Source: Lentzea waywayandensis (lineage in GTDB: Bacteria; Actinomycetota; Actinomycetes; Mycobacteriales; Pseudonocardiaceae). From it: 64,000 nt of DNA. Where the stretch lies: contig NZ_FOYL01000007.1 of NCBI RefSeq assembly GCF_900115955.1, positions 411,995 to 475,994 of the forward strand. Direction: 5' to 3'. The notes under the pieces are model-generated. The model was not told the origin of the DNA, did no database searches, and saw only the letters and a program-made list of their open reading frames with translations. This document shows, one piece after another, positions 41,889 to 51,363 of the stretch. Within the stretch, counting starts at the first letter, position 1. Each line of letters begins with the position of its first letter. Position numbers and translations under genes: made by a program.

Positions 41889-42869
41889 ATGTTGCGAACC
41901 ATGTTCGCCGTATACGCAGCAGAACCCAGTCCTGAGAACCCGCTGGCCTCGCTTCGCGTGGGCGAGCGCCCCGAACCCGAGGTCCCGAGCGGGTGGGTGC
42001 GCGTCGCGGTCAAGGCGGCCAGCCTCAACATGCACGACCTGTGGACGTTGCGCGGTGTCGGCATCAAGCCCGATCAGTTCCCGATGATCCTGGGCTGTGA
42101 CGGCGCCGGCGTCCTCGACGACGGCACCGAGGTGGTGCTGCACTCCGTCATCGGCGACCCGAACTGGTCCGGCGAGGAGACGCTCGACCCGAAGCGCACG
42201 CTGCTCACCGAGAAGCACCAGGGCACGTTCGCCGACTACGTCACGGTGCCGGCCAACAACGCGCTGCCCAAGCCCGCGGACCTCACGTTCGCCGAGGCCG
42301 CCTGCATGGGCACGGCGTGGCTGACCGCGTACCGGATGCTGTTCGTGAAGTCCGGCCTGCGCCCCGGCCAGACGATGCTCGTGCAGGGGGCGTCGGGCGG
42401 TGTGTCGACGGCACTGATCCAGCTCGGCCGCGCCGCCGGGTTCCGCGTGTGGGTCACGGGCCGCAGCGAGGAGAAGCGCGCGCTGGCCACCACCCTCGGC
42501 GCCCACGACACGTTCGAGTCCGGCGCCCGGCTGCCCGAACGGGTCGACGCGGTGTTCGAGACCGTCGGCAAGGCCACCTGGTCGCACTCGATGAAGGCGC
42601 TCAAGCCCGGCGGCATCGTGGTGATCTCCGGCGCGACGTCCGGCGACGCCTCCGCGGCCGAGCTCCAGCGGCTGTTCTTCCTTCAGCTGCGCGTGGTCGG
42701 CTCGACCATGGGCACGCGCGAGGAGCTGGGCGACCTGATCCGGTTCTGCGCCCTCAACGACCTCAAGCCGCAGATCGGCGCCGAGCTGAAGTTCGAGGAC
42801 GCCGAGCAGGGCCTCCAGGCGATGCTCGACGGCGACACGGCCGGCAAGATCGTCTTCACTCGCCCGTAA
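41889..42869 (+). CDS. Zinc-binding/quinone-type alcohol dehydrogenase (MDR family)
   Basis: 326 residues. NADPH loop VQGASGGVSTALIQLGRAAGF, ASLNMHDLWTLRGVG and ILGCDGAGV typical of medium-chain dehydrogenases of the QOR type. Zinc ligands of classic ADHs are not clear. ATG 41889 has AGGTGG just upstream; ATG 41901 is an alternative. Catalyses NAD(P)H-linked reduction of unknown enones or quinones. Confidence 0.85.
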   Translation: MLRTMFAVYAAEPSPENPLASLRVGERPEPEVPSGWVRVAVKAASLNMHDLWTLRGVGIKPDQFPMILGCDGAGVLDDGTEVVLHSVIGDPNWSGEETLDPKRTLLTEKHQGTFADYVTVPANNALPKPADLTFAEAACMGTAWLTAYRMLFVKSGLRPGQTMLVQGASGGVSTALIQLGRAAGFRVWVTGRSEEKRALATTLGAHDTFESGARLPERVDAVFETVGKATWSHSMKALKPGGIVVISGATSGDASAAELQRLFFLQLRVVGSTMGTREELGDLIRFCALNDLKPQIGAELKFEDAEQGLQAMLDGDTAGKIVFTRP

Positions 42870-42936
42870 AGGCACAGGACGCCTGAGAACGCCCTTCTGA
42901 TTGGTGGGGTCGAACGAACCGCGTGACAGTGGTCCC

Positions 42937-44176
42937 ATGACCACACAGGGCGTTTTCAGGCGCAAGCCCATAGACCAGATCGCCGAGGACAAGGGCGACG
43001 GGCTCACCAGAACGCTGGGCCTGTGGCAGCTCACGGCGATCGGCATCGGCGGCATCATCGGCGCGGCCATCTTCTCGCTCGCGGGCGCCGTCGCGAACAA
43101 GACGGCCGGACCGGCGGTGCTGGTCTCGTTCCTCATCGCGGGTATCGCGAGCGCGGCGGCGGCGTTCTCGTACGCGGAGTTCGCGGGCATGGATGCTGGG
43201 CGCGCCGGGCACAGAAGCACCCGGCGTTCCAGAGGGCTCGTACAAGGTCAACCTGTTCGCGGTCGTGCTGTGCCTGCTGATCGCGTACGTGCTGAACACG
43301 GGCATGAAGAACGCGGCGCGGTTCGAGACCACGTTGGTGTACCTGAAGGTCGCGGTGGTGGCACTGGTCGTCATCGTCGGCGCGTTCCACATCGACACCG
43401 ACAACTACAACCCGTTCTTCCCGTTCGGCATCTCGGGTGCGCTCACGGGTGCGGCGACGGTGTTCTTCGCGGTGTTCGGCTATGACGCCATGTCGACGGC
43501 GGCCGAGGAGTCGAAGGACTCCCAGAAGCACATGCCGAAGGCGATCATCTACTCGCTCGCGGTGTCGATGGTGCTGTACGTGCCGGCCTGCCTGGTGCTG
43601 ACGGGAATGGTGAACTACAGGGACGTCGACGCGGAGTCCGCGTTCGCCACGGCGTTCGCCGACGTCGGCCTGCCAGCGCTGGGCATCATCATCAGCGTCG
43701 GCGCGATCCTCGGCATCACGACGGTGCTGTTCACGTTCCTGCTGGGCGCGGCCCGCGTCGGCTACTCGATGAGCCGCGACGGCCTGCTGCCCCAGTGGTT
43801 CGCGAAGACGCACCCGGTGAAGCACGTTCCGTCGCGCATCACCTGGGTGCTGGGCATCGCCTCCGCGATCATCGCCGGTTTCCTGCCGATCGCGGAGGCC
43901 GCCGAGCTCACCAACATCGGCATCCTGCTGGCGTTCGTCGTCGTGTGCGTCGCCGTGATCATGTTGCGGTACAAGCAGCCCGACCTCCCGCGCACGTTCA
44001 GGACGCCGGGCATGCCCGTGGTGCCGATCATCGGCGTGATCTTCTCGATCTGGCTGATCACGTTCCTCACCCCGGAGACCTGGCTGCGGTTCGCGGTCTG
44101 GTTCGTGATCGGCCTGATCGTCTACCTCACGTACTCGAAGCGGCATTCCGTCATGGAGCGTCAGCCCAGGCGGTGA
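42937..44176 (+). pseudogene. Amino-acid permease (APC family) broken by an internal deletion with frameshift
   Basis: The first 84 codons (ATG 42937, GLWQLTAIGIGGIIGAAIFS, ASAAAAFSYAEFAGM) match APC helices 1-3. At 43189-43195 the sequence jumps: the next reading frame opens at 43193 and continues KVNLFAVVLCLLIAYVLNTG (helix 5) to the normal C-terminus. About 60-80 residues, the segment usually starting VPRAGSAYTY and including helix 4, are missing, and the frame is shifted. Joint sequence GGCATGG-ATGCTGG hints at a microhomology deletion. Not a simple sequencing slip, since coding content is lost. Ends 26 bp into the convergent gene. Confidence 0.85.
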
Positions 44177-45683
44177 CGATCTGGTCGAGGGTGGAGAGCG
44201 GCACCGCGCCGCTCCCCACCACCAGGTCGTGGAACGCGCGGACGTCGAACCGGTCGCCCATCTTCGTCTCTGCCTCGGAACGGATGCGCTGGATCTCCAG
44301 GCGCCCCACCATGTACGCGAGTGCCTGGCCCGGCGACTCGATGTACCTGTCGATCTCGGCGTTGATCTCCGGCTCGGGCATGACGGTGTTCTCGCGCAGG
44401 TAGTCGACGGCCTGCTGCCGCGTCCATCCGAACGCGTGCAGGCCCGTGTCGACGACGAGCCGCCCGGCGCGCATCGCGTCGAGCCCCAGCATGCCGAGGC
44501 GCTGCTCCTCCGAGGAGTACAGGCCCATCTCGTCCGCGAGGCGCTCGGTGTAGAGCCCCCAGCCCTCCAGGTACGCCTCGATGAACGCGAACTTGCGCAC
44601 GTTGTGCACGTCCAGCTCGGCCGCGATCGAGAACTGGTAGTGGTGGCCGGGCACCGCCTCGTGGAACGCCGTCACCTCCGACAGCGTGCGGCTGCGTTCG
44701 GTGGCTCCCAACGGGTTCAGCCAGTACGTGCCGGGACGGGTGCCGTCGAGCGACCCCGGCTGGTAGAACGCGATCGCCGACGTCCGCTGCTCCGCCTCTT
44801 CGACGGCGCGCACCTGGCAGGCGTTCCTCGGCATGCGGCCGAACCAGTTCGGCGCCTCGGCCTCGGCCCGCGCGATCGCCCCCAGAGCGTTCTCGACCAT
44901 CTGCTCTTCGTTGTCCCACAGCAGTTCGGTGCGCAACCGGTGGAAGATCTCCGGCACGTCCGAGGTGCCCCACACCCGCGAGCCGATCTCCGCGTACTCC
45001 TCGCGCAGCGACGCGATCAGGTCCTTACCCAGGCGGTGCAGCTCGTCGGGCGTGCGCGTGGTCGTCGTGTAGTCGCGGGCCAGGTTCGTGTAGTTCCGCT
45101 CGCCTTCCGGCAGCCAGCACAGGCCGGGCTTGTCGTCGCCGCGGCCGTCCTCGATCGACGTCAGCACGTCGCGGAACCCGGCGATGGCCGTGCGGATCTC
45201 GGCGGAGTGGTCACCCTCCCACTCCTGCACCGGCGCGGCCAGGACGCTCTCCATGCGCTTCACCCCGACCTCGAGGTGGCGGCGCAACGGCCGGCGATCG
45301 GAGTCGCGGACCCGCTGCCCCGCCTGCCCGATGTAGCGCGCGAACTGGTCGACGCGCTCGGACACGTCGAGCCGCGACGAGATCATGAGCAGACCGTTGA
45401 CGGGCGCGTCCAGTCCTGTCGCGACGGTGTGCTCGATCAGCCTGGCGTCGATGCGGTCGACGATCGCCCGGCCCTGCTGCTTGATGACCGCGAGCGTGAC
45501 GGGGTCCTCGGTGTCGTCCGTCTCGGCCTTCTCCAGGAGGCCGGCGATCCGGTCCCTGATCACCTGTTCGCCGTCCGTGCTCAGGTCTTCGAGCTTGTCC
45601 TCCCAGCCCGGCACCCCCAGCATCGTGGCCGACTGCGGCGAGTAGTCCATGACCGCCTGGAACATCTCATCAGCGAGCGACAT
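44151..45683 (-). CDS. DUF885 metallopeptidase-like protein, copy 2 of a tandem pair
   Basis: 510 residues. The zinc motif is FHEAVPGHH (HExxxHH) followed by EGWGLYTERLADEMG, the pattern of DUF885 proteins that resemble M32/M49-like zinc peptidases. Downstream paralogue of 45683-47206 (about half identical by eye). ATG 45683 shares a base with the upstream stop. Substrate not known. Confidence 0.83.
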   Translation of the reverse strand: MSLADEMFQAVMDYSPQSATMLGVPGWEDKLEDLSTDGEQVIRDRIAGLLEKAETDDTEDPVTLAVIKQQGRAIVDRIDARLIEHTVATGLDAPVNGLLMISSRLDVSERVDQFARYIGQAGQRVRDSDRRPLRRHLEVGVKRMESVLAAPVQEWEGDHSAEIRTAIAGFRDVLTSIEDGRGDDKPGLCWLPEGERNYTNLARDYTTTTRTPDELHRLGKDLIASLREEYAEIGSRVWGTSDVPEIFHRLRTELLWDNEEQMVENALGAIARAEAEAPNWFGRMPRNACQVRAVEEAEQRTSAIAFYQPGSLDGTRPGTYWLNPLGATERSRTLSEVTAFHEAVPGHHYQFSIAAELDVHNVRKFAFIEAYLEGWGLYTERLADEMGLYSSEEQRLGMLGLDAMRAGRLVVDTGLHAFGWTRQQAVDYLRENTVMPEPEINAEIDRYIESPGQALAYMVGRLEIQRIRSEAETKMGDRFDVRAFHDLVVGSGAVPLSTLDQIVTAWADAP

Positions 45684-47206
45684 CAGGCCCTCCCGGACCA
45701 GTCGGAGACAAGTTTGCCGAGCGTGGGCAACGGTACGATGCCGTTCTCCAGCACGAGATCGTGGAACGCCCTGATGTCGAAACTATCGCCCATCGCGGAC
45801 CGGGCCTCCTCGCGCACGCGCTGGATCTCCAGGCGCCCCACCATGTACGCGAGCGCCTGGCCCGGCGCCTCGATGTACCGGTCCACCTCGGACGAGATCT
45901 CCGCGTCGTCCATCGCGGTGTTCTCGCTCAGGTAGTCGATGGCCTGCTGCCGAGGCCATCCGAGCGCGTGCAGGCCCGTGTCCACGACCAGGCGGCCGGC
46001 GCGCATCGCGTCGAGACCCAGCATGCCCAGCCGTGCCTCGTCCGACGAGTACAGGCCCATCTCGTCGGCCAGGCGCTCGGTGTAGAGACCCCAGCCCTCG
46101 ATGTAGGAGTCGATGAACGCGAACTTGCGCACGTTCGACAGTTCGGTCTCGGCGGCGATCGACAGCTGGAAGTGGTGGCCGGGAACGGCCTCGTGGAACG
46201 CCGTCACCTCGGACACCGTGCGGCTGCGTCCGGTGGCGTTCAACGGGTTCACGAAGTACGTGCCGGGACGCGACCCGTCGAGCGCCGCGTCCTCGTAGTA
46301 CGCGAACGCGGCGTTGCGGCGGTCGACCTCCGGCACGAACCGGACTTCGCACCGCGCCTTCGGCAGTCGTCCGAACCAGTTCGGTGCCTCGGCCTCGGCT
46401 CGCGTGACGGCGTCGACCGCGCTGACGAGCATCTCGTCCTCGTTGTCCCACAACAGGTCCGTGCGCAACCGTCGGAAGATCTCCGCGACGTCGGAGACGC
46501 CCCACACCCGCGAACCGATCTTCGCGTACTCCTCGTGCAGCCCGGCGATGAGGTCGAGGCCGAGCCGGTGCAGTTCGGCGGGGCTGTAAGAGGCGGTCGT
46601 GTAGTCGCGGACGAGCTTGCGGTAGTTCTCCTCGCCGTCGGGCAGCCAGCAGAGACCGGCCTGCTCGTCGACCCGTCCCGGAAGGCCCAGCAGGACCTCG
46701 CGGTAGCGGGCGAACGCCGGGCGCAGGTCCGCGTCGCCCTCCCATTCCTGGCGCGGCGAGGCGAGGAACCGTTCGACGTAGGCCGCGCCGTTCTCCACGT
46801 GCCGGCGCAACGGCCTGCGGTCGGTGTCGAGCAACCGGTCCGCGGCCTGGCCGAGGAACCCGGGAACGAGATGCCGCCGCTGCGAGAAGTCCAGGTGCGA
46901 GGTCGCCCTGAGCAGACCCGCGACCGGCGCGTTGGTCCCCCTGGACACCGAGTGCTCGACCAGCCGCGCGTCGATGCCGGTGATGATCGACTCGGCCTGG
47001 TGCCGGATCACGTCCCGCGCGACCGGATCCTCACCACTTCCGTCGAGGCGCTCGAGGATGCCGGTCAGCCGGGAACGCATCGCCCGGTGGCCGTCGGCGC
47101 TGAGGTCTTCGAGCCGGTCGTCCCAGCCCGGCACCCCGACGAGCGTGGCGAACAGCGGGTTCCAGTCCATCATCGCCTGGAACATCTCATCGGAGAGCGA
47201 GGTCAC
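45683..47206 (-). CDS. DUF885 metallopeptidase-like protein, copy 1
   Basis: 507 residues. Same zinc pattern (FHEAVPGHH, then EGWGLYTERLADEMGLYSS). Long helical domain first, then catalytic domain. Likely cytoplasmic peptidase or hydrolase; no signal peptide. Tandem duplication with the gene after it; the two are joined by TGATG. Confidence 0.83.
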   Translation of the reverse strand: MTSLSDEMFQAMMDWNPLFATLVGVPGWDDRLEDLSADGHRAMRSRLTGILERLDGSGEDPVARDVIRHQAESIITGIDARLVEHSVSRGTNAPVAGLLRATSHLDFSQRRHLVPGFLGQAADRLLDTDRRPLRRHVENGAAYVERFLASPRQEWEGDADLRPAFARYREVLLGLPGRVDEQAGLCWLPDGEENYRKLVRDYTTASYSPAELHRLGLDLIAGLHEEYAKIGSRVWGVSDVAEIFRRLRTDLLWDNEDEMLVSAVDAVTRAEAEAPNWFGRLPKARCEVRFVPEVDRRNAAFAYYEDAALDGSRPGTYFVNPLNATGRSRTVSEVTAFHEAVPGHHFQLSIAAETELSNVRKFAFIDSYIEGWGLYTERLADEMGLYSSDEARLGMLGLDAMRAGRLVVDTGLHALGWPRQQAIDYLSENTAMDDAEISSEVDRYIEAPGQALAYMVGRLEIQRVREEARSAMGDSFDIRAFHDLVLENGIVPLPTLGKLVSDWSGRA

Positions 47207-47216
47207 GCTCTCCTTC

Positions 47217-48263
47217 TTAGCCGCGCGAGAACCGCTGAGCCAGGGATTTGATCGTTTCGGTCAGCTCCGCGCCGATTCGCTGCACGATCGCGCCCGCCGG
47301 TTCGGCCTTCGCGAGCGGATACGTGGTGCCCGCCCACAGCGACATGACCTCCACCTCACCGGTCGCGCGCACCGGCCTCGTGAGGTGGTGGACGTTCGGG
47401 TACGCGGCGGGCGCGTGCGGGCCCTGCTCGATCAGGAACCGGTTCACGAGACCTCGGGCGGGCCGGCCGCTGAACGCCCGCGTGAGCGCCGTGCGCCGGG
47501 CTCCTTCGGCGAGCGCTTCCCGTTGCGTCGCATTGGTTCCCGCCTCCGGGCAACCGAGGAACGCGGTGCCGAGCTGTGCCGCGACCGCACCCGCTGCCAG
47601 CACCGCGGCGACGTCGGCACCGCTGACGAGGCCACCGGTCGCGATCACCGGCAGGTCGACGGCGCTCTTCACGAGCCTGATCGCCGCGAGGGTGCCGTAC
47701 AGCTCACCGCCGCCGGGCGAAATTCCGTCGTCGGCGAACGTGCCGCGGTGGCCGCCCGCGTCCGAGCCCTGCACGCACAGGACGTCGGCGCCGATCTGCC
47801 GCGCCTGCCGTGCCTCGCTCGGGGTGGTGACCGTCACGACGATCGTGGAGCCCGCCGCCTTGAGCCGCTGGACGTCGTCGACGTCGGGCAGGCCGAAGGT
47901 GAACGACACCACCGGAACCCGCAGCGCCAGCACGAGTTCGAGCTTCGCCGCGTAGTTGTCGTCGTCCCAGCGGGGGTCACCAGGCGCGGCGCCGACCTTC
48001 TCGGCGCAGGCCGTGACGCGGCGCACGTAGGACGAGATGTCGCTGGTCGGCCGGGTTCCGGGCACGAAAAGGTTGACCCCGAACGGCTTCGCGGTGAGCT
48101 CGCTCGTGCGTGTGATCTTCTCCGCGAGCTGCTCGACGGTGATGTACCCGGCCGCGAGGAACCCGAACCCGCCTGCCTCGTTCACCGCGGCGACCAGTTC
48201 GGGGGTGGACGGGCCACCTGCCATGGGCGCGGCGATCACGGGCACGGCCAGCGTGTGGAACAT
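47217..48263 (-). CDS. Nitronate monooxygenase-like FMN protein
   Basis: 348 residues. TIM barrel with VIAAPMAGGPSTPELVAAVNEAGGFGFLAAGY, VCVQGSDAGGHRGT (phosphate and catalytic His region) and IATGGLVSGADVAAVLAAGA. Oxidises nitronates or related compounds with FMN. ATG 48263 is preferred to an upstream TTG/GTG at 48293. Lies 10 bp before the first DUF885 gene. Confidence 0.85.
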   Translation of the reverse strand: MFHTLAVPVIAAPMAGGPSTPELVAAVNEAGGFGFLAAGYITVEQLAEKITRTSELTAKPFGVNLFVPGTRPTSDISSYVRRVTACAEKVGAAPGDPRWDDDNYAAKLELVLALRVPVVSFTFGLPDVDDVQRLKAAGSTIVVTVTTPSEARQARQIGADVLCVQGSDAGGHRGTFADDGISPGGGELYGTLAAIRLVKSAVDLPVIATGGLVSGADVAAVLAAGAVAAQLGTAFLGCPEAGTNATQREALAEGARRTALTRAFSGRPARGLVNRFLIEQGPHAPAAYPNVHHLTRPVRATGEVEVMSLWAGTTYPLAKAEPAGAIVQRIGAELTETIKSLAQRFSRG

Positions 48264-48347
48264 GGAAGACAACCTAGTTGGATCGGCCGACAAATGCCTG
48301 GTGAAGACCTGTGTCCTTGATGACGCAAGGACTACTCCGAACGGACG

Positions 48348-48380
48348 TCGGCGCCACGTCCACTGTGGACGTGGCGCCGA
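48348..48380 (-). terminator. Strong hairpin after the chitinase gene
   Basis: TCGGCGCCACGTCCAC (48348-48363) pairs perfectly with GTGGACGTGGCGCCGA (48365-48380), a 16-bp stem with a single-nt loop, 13 bp beyond the chitinase stop. No U-tract; acts plausibly as a terminator or mRNA end stabiliser. Confidence 0.7.
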
Positions 48381-48393
48381 TCGGTTCCATCAT

Positions 48394-49866
48394 CTAGGGC
48401 AGGGAGTCCAGATGAGGAGCGACGGTGTTCGCGAACTGCCAGTTGTTCGAGGCGTCCCAGTTGATCGACCACGTCATGGCGCCGCGGATGGACGGCCAGG
48501 TCGTGCTCGGCTTGAACGTCCCGCAGCTGGTGCCGCGGGCGAGACAGCTGAGCGCGTTGTTGACGTTGGACGGCGACTGGTAACCGCCACCGGCACCGGA
48601 CGGCGACGCCGGCAGGCCGAGGCCCACCTGGTCGGCGCGCAGGCCGCTCTGCAACTGGATGCACGCGAGCGCGGTCAGGAAGTTGACCGTGCCCTGGCTG
48701 TGGACCTGCTGGTCGCAGCCGAGCATCGTGCCGGAGTTGTAGTACTGCATGTTGACGATGGTCAGGATGTCCTTGGTGGCCAGCGCCAGCTTGAAGTACT
48801 CCGCGTTGACGTTCTGCATGTCGATCGTCTGCGGCGCCATGGTGATGACGGTGCCGCCGCCGGCGTGGATGGCCCGCAGGGCCTGGCCCATGTACTGGGC
48901 GTTGACGCCGTTCTCCAGGTCGATGTCGACGCCGTTGAAGCCGTAGGAGGAGATCAGCGACTTGACGCTGTTGGAGAAGTTCGTCGCCGCCGTCGAGTTG
49001 CCGACGCTGATCGTGCCCTTCTCACCGCCGACGGAGATGATCACCTTCTGGCCGCGGTTCTGCACGGTCTTGATGTCCGCCCGGAACTGCGCGTCGGTGT
49101 AGCCGCCGAGCTGGCTGCTCAGGCCGGGGTCGAGGTTGAACGCGACCTGGCCCTGCACCGCCGTGGCGTCGGCGAACGAGACCGCGATGATGTCGTAGGT
49201 GGTGGGAACGTCCGCGAGCTTCAGAGCGCGCGCACCGTTGTAGAAGTTCTGCCAGTAGCCCGTCAGGACGTGCTTGGGCAGACCGGTGTTCGGCGGGTTG
49301 CTGGTCGTGGTGGTGGTCGTCGTGGTCGTCGTCGTAGTGGTGGTGGTCGACGTCGTGGTGCTCGTGGTCGTCGGCGGCGTGCCGGGGCCGTCGAGGTTGA
49401 CGTCGTCGGCGTAGTAGGTGGGCTGGCCGTACCAGCCGTGCAGGTAGATCGTGACGCTGGTGGCACTGCCGGTGGTGAAGTCCACGGTCAGCTGTGAGAA
49501 CCCACTCGAACCAGGAGTCCAGGTGTTCTTCTCCACGCCACCGGTGACGCCGAGGTAGACGTAGCTGCCCTGCACCCACGCGGACAGCTTGTAGGCCGTG
49601 TTCGGTTGCACCGTCACGGTTTGCTGGCACCGCGCGTTGCTCTGCCCGGCGGGTGCACCTTGCAGTGCGTACGTGCCGGTGCGCTTCGTGCTGCTGGTGA
49701 CGCTCGTGCCCTCGGTGCAGGTCCAGCCGCTCAGGTTGCCGGCCTCGAAGCCGCTGTTGGCCGCGAGGTTCGCGGCGGCAGCGCTTCCGTTGATCACCAA
49801 CACCAGACCGGCACAAGCGAACAGCGCGGACAGCAGCGCTATAGCTGCTCGTCTGGTCTTGGACAT
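48394..49866 (-). CDS. Secreted chitinase, GH18, with carbohydrate-binding-like domain and poly-Thr linker
   Basis: 490 residues from ATG 49866 (GGAGG 6 nt upstream). Signal peptide AAIALLSALFACAGLVLVIN. Residues about 35-150 form a CBM-like beta sandwich (NLAANSGFEAGNLSGW). A Thr/Ser linker (about 170-190) precedes the GH18 domain: YWQNFYNG, GQKVIISVGGEKG, catalytic GFNGVDIDLENG (DxxDxDxE). Degrades chitin outside the cell. Chi-box-like repeats are upstream. Confidence 0.92.
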   Translation of the reverse strand: MSKTRRAAIALLSALFACAGLVLVINGSAAAANLAANSGFEAGNLSGWTCTEGTSVTSSTKRTGTYALQGAPAGQSNARCQQTVTVQPNTAYKLSAWVQGSYVYLGVTGGVEKNTWTPGSSGFSQLTVDFTTGSATSVTIYLHGWYGQPTYYADDVNLDGPGTPPTTTSTTTSTTTTTTTTTTTTTTTSNPPNTGLPKHVLTGYWQNFYNGARALKLADVPTTYDIIAVSFADATAVQGQVAFNLDPGLSSQLGGYTDAQFRADIKTVQNRGQKVIISVGGEKGTISVGNSTAATNFSNSVKSLISSYGFNGVDIDLENGVNAQYMGQALRAIHAGGGTVITMAPQTIDMQNVNAEYFKLALATKDILTIVNMQYYNSGTMLGCDQQVHSQGTVNFLTALACIQLQSGLRADQVGLGLPASPSGAGGGYQSPSNVNNALSCLARGTSCGTFKPSTTWPSIRGAMTWSINWDASNNWQFANTVAPHLDSLP

Positions 49867-49916
49867 GGTCCACCTCCACACCTCATGCGGCGGCCATGTT
49901 GTGAGTGGACTAAAAA

Positions 49917-49947
49917 TGGACTAGACCACTGCGTCTGGTCAAGACCT
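49917..49947 (-). promoter_or_regulatory. Chi-box-like repeats upstream of chitinase
   Basis: TGGACTAGACCA (49917-49928) and TGGTCAAGACCT (49936-49947), read on the + strand, each differ by one base from the chitinase promoter repeats TGGTCTAGACCA/TGGTCCAGACCT of streptomycetes and resemble the DasR dre core. They lie 51-81 bp upstream of the chitinase ATG, in the region shared with the HD-domain gene. Confidence 0.65.
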
Positions 49948-49964
49948 GGTTTAACTTGAGGGGC

Positions 49965-50396
49965 GTGTTCACCCTCGAAGACGCCATCACGATCGCCACC
50001 TCGGCCCACGACGGCCAGGTCGACAAGTCGGGCCGGCCGTACATCGGACACCCGTTGCGGGTCATGGCATCGATGACCGGCGAGCACGAGCAGATGACCG
50101 CGGTCCTGCACGACGTCCTCGAGGACACCCCGGTCACCGCCGACGATCTGCTCGCGCGCGGCTGCCCCGAGGCCGTGGTCGACGCCGTCGTGGCCCTGTC
50201 ACATCTCCCGGAAGAGCCGCAGGAGGACTACCTCCGCCGCGTCGCCGCGAACCCGTTGGCACTCTCCGTGAAGCGCGCGGACATCGGCGACAACCTCTCC
50301 CCCGCCCGCATGGCCCGCCTGGATCCCGCCACACAAGATCGCTTGAAGGCCAAGTACGCACGCGCCCTCGGGTTGCTCGCGGAGTACGTGAGCTAA
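49965..50396 (+). CDS. HD-domain (p)ppGpp hydrolase-like protein (MESH1/RelA-SpoT HD type)
   Basis: 143 residues from GTG 49965. TSAHDGQVDKSGRPYIGHPLRVM and TAVLHDVLEDTPVTADDL contain the HD pattern (H..D..H...HD) of the RelA/SpoT HD domain. No synthetase domain, so a small hydrolase is likely. A TTG at 49956 is an alternative start. Shares its upstream region with chitinase. Confidence 0.78.
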   Translation: MFTLEDAITIATSAHDGQVDKSGRPYIGHPLRVMASMTGEHEQMTAVLHDVLEDTPVTADDLLARGCPEAVVDAVVALSHLPEEPQEDYLRRVAANPLALSVKRADIGDNLSPARMARLDPATQDRLKAKYARALGLLAEYVS

Positions 50397-50469
50397 CTCG
50401 CTTCTTCATCGGTACAGGTCGCTTGAACAGGGTGTATTATCGAACCGTAACCAAGATTGGAAGGACAAG

Positions 50470-50697
50470 ATGACCCGCCACGACCTGTCCGTGAAGTCCC
50501 TGCGTTCGAGCCTGGCCTCGCGCCGTGAAGCTCGGTACTCGCGCCGGAGCCTGGAACGGCAGTTGGCCAGCTACACCACCGAGAGCGACCGACTCGAACT
50601 GGACGCCATCCTGTCGCGCCACAGCGCGGAGGAGACCGGCGAGCTCCGTTCGATCATCAACCGGCAGGCGATGGACCGCCTTCTGCGGTCCGCCTGA
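50470..50697 (+). CDS. Small basic conserved protein
   Basis: 75 residues. Strong GGAAGG 5 nt before ATG 50470. Helical, basic N-half (SLRSSLASRREARYSRRSLE), acidic-mixed C-half (ETGELRSIINRQAMDRLL). No family known. Followed by a clear bidirectional terminator. Confidence 0.65.
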   Translation: MTRHDLSVKSLRSSLASRREARYSRRSLERQLASYTTESDRLELDAILSRHSAEETGELRSIINRQAMDRLLRSA

Positions 50698-50711
50698 CGA
50701 GTTCACTTCAG

Positions 50712-50742
50712 GGCCACCCCGGCAGCGTTGCCGAGGGTGGCC
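50712..50742. terminator. Bidirectional terminator between convergent genes
   Basis: GGCCACCC (50712-50719) and GGGTGGCC (50735-50742) with internal GGCA/TGCC pairing form a strong stem, between the small basic gene and the convergent methyltransferase. Confidence 0.8.
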
Positions 50743-50751
50743 TTCGCGTTT

Positions 50752-51363
50752 CTAGAACAACCTCTTGAGGGTCAGGACGTTGTCCTTGCGCGTCTCCTCC
50801 TGGCCGTCCGGCCCGACGAGCGGCCGTTCCACCACCTCGTCGGTGACGATGATCCAGTTGTCCTTCAGCGCGAGGTGGTCGAGCACGTCCTTCGTCGTCG
50901 GGAAGTAGTAGTCCTGGTGCTCGGACCACGACGGCGCCCCGGCGTGCCCGCCGACGACCAGGTACCCGCCCGGCGCCACGGCCTGCGAAGCCCGCTTCAG
51001 GATGCTGTTGCGCTCCCCGTCCTCCTCGACCGGCGAATGCAGGAACTGCGCGCTCACCAGGTCGTACAAGCCTTCGGGGAACGTGGCCTTGAGATCGTGC
51101 TGCTCCACCGAGATCTCGACGCCGGCGTCGTACGCGTGCTTCAGCGCCCGGTCCAGCGCGACCTGCGACACGTCGACGCCCAGCACCCGCCAGCCCCTCT
51201 TCGCGAGCCAGACGGCGTCACCGCCTTCCGCGCACCCGATGTCGAGCGCGCTGCCGGGCGTCAGCCGTTCGGCTTCGCGCACCAGCAACGGGTTCGGCTT
51301 GCCGGACCAGACCTGGTCCCGCTCCGAGTAGAAGGTCTCCCAGAACTCCTGTGCGGTCGTCAT
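50752..51363 (-). CDS. SAM-dependent methyltransferase, class I
   Basis: 203 residues from ATG 51363. Motif I ALDIGCAEGGDAVWLAKRGW, then VLGVDVSQVALDRA. The N-terminal FWETFYSERDQVWSGKPN is found in TehB/UbiE-like small-molecule methyltransferases of actinomycetes. Substrate unknown. The 57 bp upstream in-frame extension is not needed. Confidence 0.85.
   Translation of the reverse strand: MTTAQEFWETFYSERDQVWSGKPNPLLVREAERLTPGSALDIGCAEGGDAVWLAKRGWRVLGVDVSQVALDRALKHAYDAGVEISVEQHDLKATFPEGLYDLVSAQFLHSPVEEDGERNSILKRASQAVAPGGYLVVGGHAGAPSWSEHQDYYFPTTKDVLDHLALKDNWIIVTDEVVERPLVGPDGQEETRKDNVLTLKRLF

Noticed and set aside
49300..49360. Triplet repeat as an independent repeat element
   Set aside because: It encodes the poly-Thr linker of the chitinase, common in secreted actinomycete enzymes.
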